From CAZWEZ01 sp964632795 (GTDB lineage Bacteria > Pseudomonadota > Alphaproteobacteria > Rhodospirillales > 2-02-FULL-58-16): a DNA stretch of 64,000 nt. A model generated the notes under the pieces. The model saw only the letters and a list, made by a program, of their open reading frames with translations, had not been told where the DNA came from and did not search any database. The stretch is taken from NCBI GenBank assembly GCA_964632795.1, contig CAZWEZ010000005.1, positions 5,513 through 69,512 on the forward strand, read 5' to 3'. Shown one piece after another: positions 48,086 to 56,380 of this stretch (position 1 is the stretch's first letter; each line of letters opens with the position of its first letter). The position numbers and the translations under genes were made by a program.

Positions 48086-49006
48086 TTATGCCTCCCCGGC
48101 CCGCGCCTCGGCCAGGATCCATTCGCGGAAGGCGGCGATCCTGGGCAGCTCGGCGGTGGCCTCGGGGCTGACCAGGTGATAGGCGAAGTTAGTCGGCAGG
48201 ACCAGGGCGAAGGGCCGGACCAGGCGTCCGGCGGCTAGGTCGTCGACGACCAGGCCGCTGTTGACCATGGCCACCCCGTGGCCCTCGATGGCCGCCTGGA
48301 CGGCCAGGCTCTCGATCGAGTACTCGATCCCCCGGCCGACATCGACCCCGGTCACGCCGGCGGTGCGCAGCCACATCTCCCAGTTGGAACCGGATTCGTT
48401 CTGGCGCTCCCAACTGACGTGGATCAGGGTGAAGCGGCGAAGGTCCTCGGGTTGGCGCAGCCCGTCCGCTCCCTCGATCAGGCGCGGAGCGCAGACCGGA
48501 AACACCTCCTCGCTGAGCAGTTTGTCCGAGCGCAGGCCGGGATAGCTGCCGAGACCGAAACGGATTCCCACATCGACGTTGTCGCGCGCGAAGTCGGCCA
48601 ACTCCAGTGTGGCCTCGATCCTGACGTTGATCTCGGGGTGGGCGGCTTGAAAGCGGCCCAGGCGGCGGACCAGCCACTTGCCGGCGAAGGACGGGGAGGC
48701 GCTGATCGTCAGGGTGTCCGAATCGACGGCCGTGCGCATCGTCGCGGCGGCCTCGGCCAGGCGGTCGAAGCCCTCGCCCAGGGTCGGCAGGGCGGCCTGG
48801 CCGGCGTCGGTCAGCAGCAGGGCCCGGGTCAGGCGGCGGAACAGCGGCTGGCCGCAGTACTCCTCCAGCGCCTTGACCTGGTGGCTGACCGCGGCCGGGG
48901 TGACGTTGAGCTCCTCGGCCGCCTTGGTGAAGCTGAGGTGGCGGGCGGCGGCCTCGAAGGCGCGTAGCGCATTGAGCGGCGGCAGGCGACGAGGCATGGC
49001 ATCCAT
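48086..49006 (-). CDS. LysR-family regulator, GcvA-like
   Basis: 306 aa. The N-terminal helix-turn-helix is typical of GcvA relatives (PPLNALRAFEAAARHLSFTK, AAEELNVTPAAVSHQVKALE, about 9-48). An effector-binding domain follows (LTISASPSFAGKWLVRRLGR near 97, VAMVNSGLVVDDLAAGRLV near 247). GcvA regulates glycine cleavage in enterobacteria, but in Alphaproteobacteria many paralogues have other targets. It is divergent from the 52-aa ORF at 49118, whose expression it may control. Confidence 0.87.
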   Translation of the reverse strand: MDAMPRRLPPLNALRAFEAAARHLSFTKAAEELNVTPAAVSHQVKALEEYCGQPLFRRLTRALLLTDAGQAALPTLGEGFDRLAEAAATMRTAVDSDTLTISASPSFAGKWLVRRLGRFQAAHPEINVRIEATLELADFARDNVDVGIRFGLGSYPGLRSDKLLSEEVFPVCAPRLIEGADGLRQPEDLRRFTLIHVSWERQNESGSNWEMWLRTAGVTGVDVGRGIEYSIESLAVQAAIEGHGVAMVNSGLVVDDLAAGRLVRPFALVLPTNFAYHLVSPEATAELPRIAAFREWILAEARAGEA

Positions 49007-49117
49007 ACAATAGTTTTTCTAAAGCATTATATGAGGAATGATCGTTTGTACACAACGAAAAATTGGACTATTCCTCGTCGGCAGATGAATTATTCTTGGC
49101 CTTGAGAGGAGACCGAC

Positions 49118-49276
49118 ATGTTGAACCCCTATGTGATCCTGACCTCGGGCGGCCAGCCCCCCGTCGACGACCGGGATAACGCCGGCGACACCTTCGGCGA
49201 TCTGATCAGCACCTCCGTTTACCACGGCGTCGGCGCCATCGAACGCCTGATCCGCCGGCTGTCCTCGATCTCCTGA
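49118..49276 (+). CDS. Small protein of unknown function (52 aa)
   Basis: MLNPYVILTSGGQPPVDDRD continues NAGDTFGDLISTSVYHGVGA and ends in a basic helix (IERLIRRLSSIS). GAGAGGAG lies 7 nt before the ATG, a strong ribosome site. It is divergent from the GcvA-like gene and separated by a 110-base AT-rich promoter region, which is the usual arrangement for a LysR target. Function is unknown; it could be a small membrane-associated or regulatory protein. Confidence 0.6.
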   Translation: MLNPYVILTSGGQPPVDDRDNAGDTFGDLISTSVYHGVGAIERLIRRLSSIS

Positions 49277-49370
49277 CGCGGTCCCCGGCGGCGAAACGGC
49301 GGCGGCCCGGTGTGGTCCGCCGCCGTTGGTGTATGATGGCTGCATCGCCTCGACCGTCGGGACATCCGCC

Positions 49371-50042
49371 GTGCTCAGCATCGTCATCCCCACCCTGCGG
49401 GCCGCCGCCACCCTCGAGCGGACGCTTGGCGCCGTCGCCGGCGCCGGCATCGTCCACGAGGTCGTCGTCGCCGACGCCGCCAGCACCGACGCCACCCGCC
49501 AGACGGCGGCGCGCGGCGGGGCGCGGGTCATCGAGGCGCCCCGCGGACGCGGCCTCCAGCTCGCCGCCGGGGCCGCCGCCACGGCCGGGGAGTGGCTGCT
49601 GTTCCTGCACGCCGACACCGTGCCCGGAACGGGATGGGCCGAGGCGGTGTCACGCTTCACCGCCGAGCCGGCCAACCGGCGCCGCGCCGCCGTGTTCCGC
49701 CTGGCGCTCGACGATCCGGACCCCCGGGCGCGCCGCCTGGAGCGCCTGGTCGCCTGGCGGACCACCGTCCTCGGCCTGCCTTACGGCGACCAGGGGCTGC
49801 TCATCGCGCGGGCCTTCTACGAGGAGCTCGGCGGCTTCAGGGCGATCGAGCTGATGGAGGACGTGGACATGGTCAGGCGCATCGGCCGGCGCTCCATCAC
49901 CGTCCTCGACGCCGTGGCGACGACCTCGGCGGTGCGCTACCGCAAGGACGGCTACTTCGTCCGGGGGCTGCGCAACATCGCCTGCCTGGGCCTGTATTTC
50001 CTCGGCGTGCCGCCGCGTCTGATCGTCCGCCTCTACCGATGA
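49371..50042 (+). CDS. Family 2 glycosyltransferase (TIGR04283-like)
   Basis: 223 aa from GTG at 49371, the start that places LSIVIPTLRAAATLERTL at the N-terminus as in family 2 glycosyltransferases. A TTG at 49326 would add 15 unrelated residues. The donor-binding motifs EVVVADAASTDATRQTA and EWLLFLHADTVPGTGW (with the HAD acidic motif) and the GLPYGDQGLLIARAFYEELG and MEDVDMVRRIGR blocks fit the TIGR04283 group. The stop overlaps the next start (ATGA). The pair TIGR04283-TIGR04282 recurs in many genomes; its product is not firmly known. Confidence 0.85.
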   Translation: MLSIVIPTLRAAATLERTLGAVAGAGIVHEVVVADAASTDATRQTAARGGARVIEAPRGRGLQLAAGAAATAGEWLLFLHADTVPGTGWAEAVSRFTAEPANRRRAAVFRLALDDPDPRARRLERLVAWRTTVLGLPYGDQGLLIARAFYEELGGFRAIELMEDVDMVRRIGRRSITVLDAVATTSAVRYRKDGYFVRGLRNIACLGLYFLGVPPRLIVRLYR

Positions 50043-50650
50043 GCCCCGACAACCACCTGGTGGTGTTCGCCAAGACGCCCCGCCTGGGCCGGGTCAAGAG
50101 CCGGCTGGCCGCCGACGTCGGGGCTCTCGCCGCCTGGGCCTTCTACCGCCGCACCGTCGCCGCCGTCCTCGCCCGCCTGGCCGGCGATGGCCGCTGGCGG
50201 TGCTGGCTGGCGGTGACCCCGGACCGCGACCGCCACGACGGCGCCCTGTGGCCGCCGGGGATCCGGCGCCTCGGCCAGGGGAGCGGCGATTTGGGCCGGC
50301 GCATGGCCCGCTGCCTGGCGGCGCTGCCCCCGGGGCCGGCGGTGATCGTCGGCACCGACCTTCCCGACCTCGGCGCCGGCCACGTCGCCCGGGCCTTCCG
50401 GGCGCTGGGGCGCTTTGATGCGGTGTTCGGGCCGGCCGCCGACGGCGGCTACTGGCTGGTCGGCTTGAGGCGGCGGCCGTGCACGCCGGCGCTCTTCGAG
50501 GGTGTGCGCTGGAGCGGCCCCGACGCCCTCGCCGACACCCTCGCCAACCTCGGGGGCGGGAGAAGCGCGGCGATGCTGGAAACCCTGGAGGACATCGACG
50601 ACGGCCCCGCCCTCGAGCGCTGGCGGGCCGGGCGGAGGACGGTCGGCTAG
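50039..50650 (+). CDS. DUF2064/TIGR04282-like nucleotidyl- or glycosyltransferase
   Basis: 203 aa. The N-terminus HLVVFAKTPRLGRVKSRLAA is the hallmark of this family (FAK-P-GxVKTRLA), followed by VIVGTDLPDLGAGHVARAF and FGPAADGGYWLVGLRRR. These resemble the MobA-like nucleotide-sugar fold. It overlaps the preceding glycosyltransferase gene, so the two proteins likely act in one short pathway that makes and transfers an activated group. Confidence 0.87.
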   Translation: MSPDNHLVVFAKTPRLGRVKSRLAADVGALAAWAFYRRTVAAVLARLAGDGRWRCWLAVTPDRDRHDGALWPPGIRRLGQGSGDLGRRMARCLAALPPGPAVIVGTDLPDLGAGHVARAFRALGRFDAVFGPAADGGYWLVGLRRRPCTPALFEGVRWSGPDALADTLANLGGGRSAAMLETLEDIDDGPALERWRAGRRTVG

Positions 50651-50836
50651 CGCCCGCTTCTTCCCGCCAAGCGGTCACCCGGCAACAGGCCGCCGAACTT
50701 CGCCTCGCAACCCTTTGCAGACAATCCGATTCGACCTCCGCTCGGTCCAACCCAAAAAGTGGTATAGTTCGTGGGCACGTGTCATTCGCGCTGGATAAAC
50801 GATTCCTGCAACACGCCCAGAGGAGAGGAGGGAAAA

Positions 50837-51097
50837 ATGAAAACGTTATCTCAAGTTTCGTTTTGGCTGGGAATTTTCTGTATCCCGCTTGCGTGGCTGT
50901 TTTGGTACTTCGGGACAGAAATCGAAATCATAAGACCGGTTCTTGGCGGTATTGACGATCCCGCGTTAAGAGCGGTCTTACAAGAAGCTCATGCAGAACG
51001 GTTGGGAACATGGGTAGGTATTTGGCCAGTAACTCTTCTGATATTGAGCCATATCTTTGAAATGAAAGTGCAGGAACACTCCAAGACGACGCCTTAG
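50837..51097 (+). CDS. Small two-span membrane protein (86 aa)
   Basis: MKTLSQVSFWLGIFCIPLAW and onward. ATG at 50837 follows GAGGAGGGAAAA; an in-frame start at 50771 lies in the leader. Two hydrophobic segments (about 7-27 and 62-78) flank a loop with IDDPALRAVLQEAHAERLG. It is less GC-rich than the preceding glycosyltransferase genes. No family was recognised. Confidence 0.6.
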   Translation: MKTLSQVSFWLGIFCIPLAWLFWYFGTEIEIIRPVLGGIDDPALRAVLQEAHAERLGTWVGIWPVTLLILSHIFEMKVQEHSKTTP

Positions 51098-51177
51098 TGA
51101 CGGGGTTTCCGGACAGCCCATTCTTGGAGAATCTCGGACTTCCGGCACTCGTCCTTAGGCCCGGTTATGGCTAAACT

Positions 51178-51240
51178 CGGCTGTTCCAGGCTACCTCGGA
51201 GTACGACCGCTCTCCTGCACCAAGCCGGCGTTCGAGCTTG
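51178..51240 (+). repeat. Inverted copy of degenerate CGGCTT-type repeat
   Basis: TGTTCCAGGCTACC (about 51183-51196), ACGACCGCT and AAGCCGGCGTTCG match the reverse complement of 44259-44322 over about 60 bases with scattered changes. The rest of the 51098-51319 gap holds nothing I recognise. Confidence 0.5.
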
Positions 51241-51319
51241 AATGTCGGCTTTCTCGCCGGTTTGGTCATCTTCAGGATGGTCGGCAGTCCTGGCGGTGGT
51301 GAGGCTGTCACCGCTGGCA

Positions 51320-52117
51320 TCAACCCTGTTTCCGGAACACGAGCGTGTAGCTCATCGGCAACCGGGGGCCCTGCTTTTCCACATTCCACCAGGCGTTGGA
51401 AATGTGATCGGGCAGTTCTTCGAAGTACTCCACGGCCATCCCCGAGCGGATGCCGGCCATGATGATCTCCGACATCGGATGGAGAAAAGATGTGGCCGGC
51501 TTGGCGTCATAGGGTTCGCCGCCATAGTAATCCAACCCCTTCTTTTCCACATAAGGCTCCTTGTCGAAATAGGACAGCTCCCAATCCACGGGGTCGTCCG
51601 CTCCACCGGGCGACATCATCTCGAGAACGGGGTGCTGCTCGTAAATAAAAACAGCGCCGCCGGGGCGAACGAGACGGGTAGTGGAATCGAAGAATCCCTG
51701 CAGGTCCGGCATCCAGCCCAGAACACCGATGGTAATGGTTACCACATCGAAACAGCCGTGGTAGCGCGGGTCGATGCGATAAATGTCGGTGCGGATGAAT
51801 TCGCAATCGGCATCCGCCGCCCGGGCCAGTTCACGGGCCTGTTCGACAAATCCCCGAGCCCCGTCGAAGCCGACGCAGCGGGCGGCCCCCATGCGTTTCA
51901 CGCAAATGAGTTCCCGCCCGTTATTGCAGCACACTTGCGCCACATCCTTATCGCGGATGCCGATTGCCTCGAGGCGGGCGGTTTCAATGTCATTGAGCAA
52001 CGAGAAACCCGGATCGCGGAAGGATGCGAGCAGGTTTTGCTGATTGTGCGCCCCATGACGCGGCGCCACTTCTTCCCAGGCTTCGCGGTTCGCTTCGGTA
52101 ATTTCCCTGGTCCCCAT
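51320..52117 (-). CDS. SAM-dependent methyltransferase (class I)
   Basis: 265 aa from ATG at 52117, which follows GGGAGAGGGAG; a longer frame to 52300 runs through an ATACCAAGG repeat. The AdoMet fold is visible: AQVCCNNGRELICVKRMGAA (motif I-like, about 59-78), CVGFDGARGFVEQARELA, FIRTDIYRIDPRYHGCFDVV and RLVRPGGAVFIYEQHPVLEM. Motif I is unusual, with CCNNGRE in place of a classic GxGxG, as in a known subgroup of small-molecule methyltransferases. The substrate is unknown. It is a single gene with no evident partners. Confidence 0.8.
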   Translation of the reverse strand: MGTREITEANREAWEEVAPRHGAHNQQNLLASFRDPGFSLLNDIETARLEAIGIRDKDVAQVCCNNGRELICVKRMGAARCVGFDGARGFVEQARELARAADADCEFIRTDIYRIDPRYHGCFDVVTITIGVLGWMPDLQGFFDSTTRLVRPGGAVFIYEQHPVLEMMSPGGADDPVDWELSYFDKEPYVEKKGLDYYGGEPYDAKPATSFLHPMSEIIMAGIRSGMAVEYFEELPDHISNAWWNVEKQGPRLPMSYTLVFRKQG

Positions 52118-52130
52118 CTCCCTCTCCCGA

Positions 52131-52170
52131 CTTATACCAAGGGGCACTGATAATGACCCATAGAGACGGC
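52131..52170 (+). repeat. ATACCAAGG dispersed repeat, 40 bp copy A
   Basis: This 40-base stretch (CTTATACCAAGGGGCACTGA onward) is 39/40 identical to 63943-63982. It lies just upstream of the methyltransferase start, on the far side of the ribosome site. Confidence 0.8.
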
Positions 52171-52251
52171 AACATGCACTACAAGTGCCAGTGATAGGCC
52201 CCCGGCGGCGCCCTCTCGTAGCGTTTCGTGGAGAAAGTTTAGCGGCCGCTA

Positions 52252-52788
52252 TCAGCCCAGGTGCTCCCTGAGGCGGGGCATCAGTTCGACGAAGTTGCAC
52301 GGCCTGTGGCGGCTGTCGAGCTGGTGGACCAGGATATCGTCCCAGGCGTCCTTGCAGGCCCCGGTGGAGCCGGGAATCCCGAACAGGTAGGTGCCCTCGG
52401 CGACCCCGGCGGTGGCCCGGGACTGGATCGCCGCGGTCTTGATCTTGTCGTAGCTGAGCATCCGGAACAGCTCGCCGAAACCTGGGATCTCCTTGTCGTA
52501 GACCTCCTGGAAGGCTTCGGGCGTGATGTCGCGCCCGGTGATCCCGGTGCCCCCGGTGGCGATCACCGCATCGACCCCCGGATCGGCGATCCAGCCCTTC
52601 AAGGCGGCGACGATGAGGTCCTTGTCGTCGCTCACGATCCGCCGGTCGGCGACCTTGTGGCCGGCCCCCTCGATGCGATCGACCAGGGTCTGGCCCGAGG
52701 TGTCGGTCTCCAGCGTGCGGCTGTCGGAGACCGTCAGCACCGCGATGTTGACGGGAAGAAACGCGCGTTCACCTTCGATCTTGCTCAT
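52252..52788 (-). CDS. moaB: Molybdenum cofactor biosynthesis protein MoaB
   Basis: 178 aa. IAVLTVSDSRTLETDTSGQT (about 15-34), VIATGGTGITGRDITPEAFQ (about 75-94) and YLFGIPGSTGACKDAWDDIL (about 133-152) are the molybdopterin-binding motifs of the MoaB/MogA fold. MoaB adenylates molybdopterin before metal insertion. Its 5' end overlaps the 3' end of the transglycosylase gene by 20 bases. It implies molybdo- or tungsto-enzymes elsewhere in the genome. Confidence 0.92.
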   Translation of the reverse strand: MSKIEGERAFLPVNIAVLTVSDSRTLETDTSGQTLVDRIEGAGHKVADRRIVSDDKDLIVAALKGWIADPGVDAVIATGGTGITGRDITPEAFQEVYDKEIPGFGELFRMLSYDKIKTAAIQSRATAGVAEGTYLFGIPGSTGACKDAWDDILVHQLDSRHRPCNFVELMPRLREHLG

Positions 52789-54598
52789 CTTGCGCCACCA
52801 TCATCGGTTCGCGATCCAATGGTATATAGGTCGGCCAGTCGCCGGCGGCAATGGCGTCCAGTGACGGCGCCGGCTGACCCAGGCGGTTGCGGTAGATCCA
52901 AAGGTTGGTCAACACCCGCTCGATGAAGATGCGGGTCTCGCGCGTGGGCAGGCTCTCGATGAAGAACAGCGGATCGTCCATGTGCTTGATCTCGCGCCGC
53001 CACTTGTTGAGGTTGCCGGGGCCGCCGTTCCAGGCCGCGGCGAGCAGGAACAAATCGCCCCTGATCTTTTTGTCGGCGAGCAGCATCGAGACGTACTTCT
53101 GGCCCAGGCCGAGGTTGACCACGGGTTCGAACAGGGTCCGCCGCTTGGTGGTCCTGAGCCGCTTGTCGCGGGCGACGAAGCTGGCGGTGCGCGGCATCAG
53201 CTGCATCAGGCCGCTGGCCCCGGCGTAGCTCTTGGCCTTGGGGTTGAAGCGGGATTCCTGACGGACCAGCGCGTAGATCAGCGCCCGGTCGATTCGGAAC
53301 CCGCCGTCGGGGCGCCACCCCGGGACCGGGTAGGCGGCGCCGTCGTAACCGCCGCCGTCGGGGAACAGGCGCTCGTTGAGGCGCACCGCCAGGGCCGGCA
53401 TGTCGGCGCGGCTGGCCAGGGCCAGGACGCCGCGTATCAACGCCGGGCCGCCCGAGGCGGCCACGGCGCGCAGTTCCCGTTCGGCCCGCCGGTCGCGGCC
53501 GACGCGGATCAGGGCCAGCGCGCGGCGCCCTTCCGGGACCGCCTCCAGAGCCTCCACCGCCGCCGTCGCCAGCTCGGGCGTCGCCCAGTCGAACCTGGTC
53601 GGCAAGGCCAGCAGGCGGCGCGCCAGCAGACCGTAGAAGGTGCGCGGATGGGCCGCCGCCTTGGCCAGCAGGGGGGTGACCCTGGCCGGCCGGCGGTCGA
53701 CCAGATGGCTGCGCGCCGCCCAGAAGGCGGCCGCCGAGATCAGCCACGGCGAGTTGGCCTCGCTCGCCACCGCCTCGAAGTGGCGCCCGGCATCGGCGAA
53801 GCGGCCCAGCCGCCAGGCCGCCAGGCCCGCCGTCCAGTTGGCCTCGGGGACAAAGGTTCCCGAACGCCCGGCCGCCCGCCCGGCCCATTGCAGCGCCCAT
53901 TCGTCGCGCCCGGCGGCGAAGTAGCCGGCGCCGAGCCCGGCCTGGGCGCTGTCGTATTCGAAAGCGGTGAACAGGTGCTTGACCTTGTCCTCGCGCAACA
54001 GCTTCTTGACCGCCAGGGTCCAGCCTTTCCTCAGGTACCAGCGGATCTTCCGCTGGTAGGCGCGGACCTGCAGGCGTTCATCCTTGGAGCGGCGCTTGGT
54101 CGCCGGCATTGCCGGACCCCGCTTGGCGGCCTCGGCGACGACGGCGGCCGGGCGCCGGGAGAGCGGCGGTTGGGGGGCCTTCCAGTTCTCGGGCCGGCGG
54201 CGAAGGGCCAGCTTGTAGATGCGCCGGGCGTCGGGATGGTCGGCATACAGCGCCATCCAGTCCTTCAGCTCCTTGTAGCGGGAGCGGTACTTGGTCGGAT
54301 GCAGGTAGCGCTGGGCCATCACGTGGCCCATAAGAAGGCGGTCGGCGAGTCGGGCGATGAGGCGGTCGGCGGCCTTCCAGTCGCCGTCTTCCTGGACCTC
54401 GAAAATCCGCCGGTAAAGGTCGGCGTCGTCATCGCCGAGGACCCGGGGCAGGACCGCCGCCGCCGCGGGGTCGTCGCCGCCGGGCTCCAGCAACGCCGTC
54501 TCGACGGCATCCGGCACCCGATCGTCGGCCGTCGCCGGCCACCAAACGAGGCCGGAAAAAGCCAACAAGCAAATAATGGAGCGGGAGAATGAGGTCAT
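52769..54598 (-). CDS. slt: Soluble lytic murein transglycosylase (Slt family)
   Basis: 609 aa with an N-terminal signal (residues 1-24, ending WWPATA). A long helical superhelical region (about 40-420) resembles Slt70's doughnut domain. The catalytic SLT domain near 440-570 carries ALVRQESRFNPKAKSYAGAS with the catalytic Glu, GLMQLMPRTASFVARD, LGLGQKYVSMLLAD and AAAWNGGPGNLNKWRREI. It cleaves peptidoglycan to anhydromuropeptides in the periplasm. It lies upstream of moaB with a 20-base overlap, so the two are co-expressed despite unrelated roles. Confidence 0.92.
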   Translation of the reverse strand: MTSFSRSIICLLAFSGLVWWPATADDRVPDAVETALLEPGGDDPAAAAVLPRVLGDDDADLYRRIFEVQEDGDWKAADRLIARLADRLLMGHVMAQRYLHPTKYRSRYKELKDWMALYADHPDARRIYKLALRRRPENWKAPQPPLSRRPAAVVAEAAKRGPAMPATKRRSKDERLQVRAYQRKIRWYLRKGWTLAVKKLLREDKVKHLFTAFEYDSAQAGLGAGYFAAGRDEWALQWAGRAAGRSGTFVPEANWTAGLAAWRLGRFADAGRHFEAVASEANSPWLISAAAFWAARSHLVDRRPARVTPLLAKAAAHPRTFYGLLARRLLALPTRFDWATPELATAAVEALEAVPEGRRALALIRVGRDRRAERELRAVAASGGPALIRGVLALASRADMPALAVRLNERLFPDGGGYDGAAYPVPGWRPDGGFRIDRALIYALVRQESRFNPKAKSYAGASGLMQLMPRTASFVARDKRLRTTKRRTLFEPVVNLGLGQKYVSMLLADKKIRGDLFLLAAAWNGGPGNLNKWRREIKHMDDPLFFIESLPTRETRIFIERVLTNLWIYRNRLGQPAPSLDAIAAGDWPTYIPLDREPMMVAQDEQDRR

Positions 54599-54768
54599 AT
54601 GAATAAACGAACTCTTGAGCCAACTAACGATCCGTAATCTCTATAAAGCACCTCCACGGGGAGGACAACCGTTTGGGCGGCTACAAATTCACACATTTTG
54701 TGGAATAGATCAATATCATATCTATATTTGGTGAATGCATGGAGTCGCCCGCCGTTTTCCGGTCTCCC

Positions 54769-55248
54769 TCAGGGAGCCGCGCGGCAGGCGATCAGGTTGA
54801 CCGCGGACATGCTCATCGCCACCACGCGGTCCTGGTTCAGGACCTCGATCAGGGAGCGCACCACGCCGCGGTCCGGCTTGGAGGCCGAACGCCTGGCCTC
54901 GAGGATCGTGACCCGCACCGACAGGGTGTCGCCGGGGCGCACCGGAGCCCGCCAGCGCAGCTCGTCGATCCCCGGCGAACCCAGGCTCGAGGCGTTCGAC
55001 AGGTAGTGGCGGACGTACAGCCGCATGGTCATGGCGGCGGTATGCCAGCCGCTGGCGATGAGGCCGCCGAAGGCCCCGGCGCGGGCCTTTTCGGGGTCGG
55101 TGTGCATGTCCTGGGGGTCGTAGCGGCGCGCGAAGTCGAGGACCTCGGCCTCCTCGACGACGAGCGAGCCAAGCTCGTGGACGTCTCCCGTCACGTAGTC
55201 CTCGAAATAACGATCCGCATCGGGTGCGGTGAACGGCTGCCTGCTCAA
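54769..55248 (-). CDS. MaoC-like hydratase/dehydratase
   Basis: 159 aa from a TTG at 55248 placed 7-8 nt after GAGG; there is no ATG, and a TTG at 55311 gives a longer, less likely start. Hot-dog fold motifs are YFEDYVTGDVHELGSLVVEE, DFARRYDPQDMHTDPEKARA with the catalytic Asp/His, and GLIASGWHTAAMTMRLYV. The family hydrates enoyl-CoA or related thioesters. A transposon has inserted 70 bases upstream (TSD ends at 55326), so its native promoter is probably disrupted or replaced. Confidence 0.83.
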   Translation of the reverse strand: MSRQPFTAPDADRYFEDYVTGDVHELGSLVVEEAEVLDFARRYDPQDMHTDPEKARAGAFGGLIASGWHTAAMTMRLYVRHYLSNASSLGSPGIDELRWRAPVRPGDTLSVRVTILEARRSASKPDRGVVRSLIEVLNQDRVVAMSMSAVNLIACRAAP

Positions 55249-55335
55249 GGTGCGCCTCGTCCCTTCGGTTTCACGGACAGCTCCCTTGCCACCGGCCCGA
55301 CCCGCTGTCAAGCCCGGCGAAAATTAGGCACTGTC

Positions 55336-56220
55336 TCACTTTGAAATTCTTTTGTAAGGCCCGCGTTTCCTGGGCTCCGGGGCATCATCATCGACCAGCT
55401 TCACGATGTCCTCCATTGACCACAACGTGCTCGTGATGCCAGCCGCCATCGCGGGGGAAGTCTTAACGGCGCTGTTGATCCTAGCAAAGTTGTACCAGAC
55501 CGTATAGAGCGCCACCATGTGACAGTGGTTCTCAAATTTCTTGCTGTGGGCATTGGTCAGCCGCGTGAAGCGGCGCATGTGCATCCGCATTGAGAGGTTC
55601 TGGCGCTCGACGTAAGACGTTGAAACGTGCTTAGGGTCGGGCTTCCCCTCAAACCGTTCCTTGCGGGCTCCTACACACCTACCAGAGCTATAGCGGGCTT
55701 CCGGGGTGCTAGATTTATGGGCAACCCCATACAGCTTGATAAGCTGGGCAAAATCAACGTCGGCCCCAAATGCCCCTTCAACAGCGTCCAGGTAGGGGTT
55801 ATGGCCATCGGTCGTAAGCTGGACCCGGTTGGCAAGCCTTGAAGCCACGTCCTGCATGAACTCGTTTGCGTACTCGGCATCCCGACCGCCGACCAGCCAG
55901 CCGACGATCAGCTTGCTATCGGCATCTAAGGCCGTCCAGGTCCACACGTCGCCAGCGCCGTCAGGAGCCTTCTTTGCAGTCGGGACGTTCTTGGCCTTGG
56001 CGTAACAGAAGCTCCAAATTTCGTCGCACTGGACGCGCTGCGCTCTGACCCCGCGCACATTGTCGTCATGGAACCGCGCACAGACCAGCCCGGCATCCAC
56101 CAGCAGCTTTGTCACGGTGTTGATCGACACGTCCACCACGCGGCTGATAGATCGCATAGAAGACCCCTCGCAGAGCATGGAGAGGATTTGGACGCGCTTC
56201 TCGGGGGGCAATTTGTTCAT
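55336..56220 (-). CDS. IS1-family DDE transposase
   Basis: 294 aa from ATG at 56220 (MNKLPPEKRVQILSMLCEGS). An N-terminal helix-turn-helix (SISRVVDVSINTVTKLLVDA) precedes the catalytic core. Candidate DDE residues are D66 in VQCDEIWSFCY, D138 in LTTDGHNPYLDAV and E205 in YVERQNLSMRMHM, with the HSKKF segment after it. The stop lies 9 bases inside the left end of the transposon. The frame is intact, so the element may still be active. It is a longer, single-frame IS1 relative and needs no frameshift like classical IS1. Confidence 0.9.
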   Translation of the reverse strand: MNKLPPEKRVQILSMLCEGSSMRSISRVVDVSINTVTKLLVDAGLVCARFHDDNVRGVRAQRVQCDEIWSFCYAKAKNVPTAKKAPDGAGDVWTWTALDADSKLIVGWLVGGRDAEYANEFMQDVASRLANRVQLTTDGHNPYLDAVEGAFGADVDFAQLIKLYGVAHKSSTPEARYSSGRCVGARKERFEGKPDPKHVSTSYVERQNLSMRMHMRRFTRLTNAHSKKFENHCHMVALYTVWYNFARINSAVKTSPAMAAGITSTLWSMEDIVKLVDDDAPEPRKRGPYKRISK

Positions 56221-56380
56221 GCCCACATTATATGAACTTATATGCTTGGCGTCAAGTAGTTTTTTCAGTTCACGCAAGCGCCGGGCATGGGCCAGCCATC
56301 ATATTTTATAAAATGGCTTGCTATTTTGTGATTGTAGCGCGTATTTTGTGGATGTGATTAGGTGAAACACGGGCCATAAA

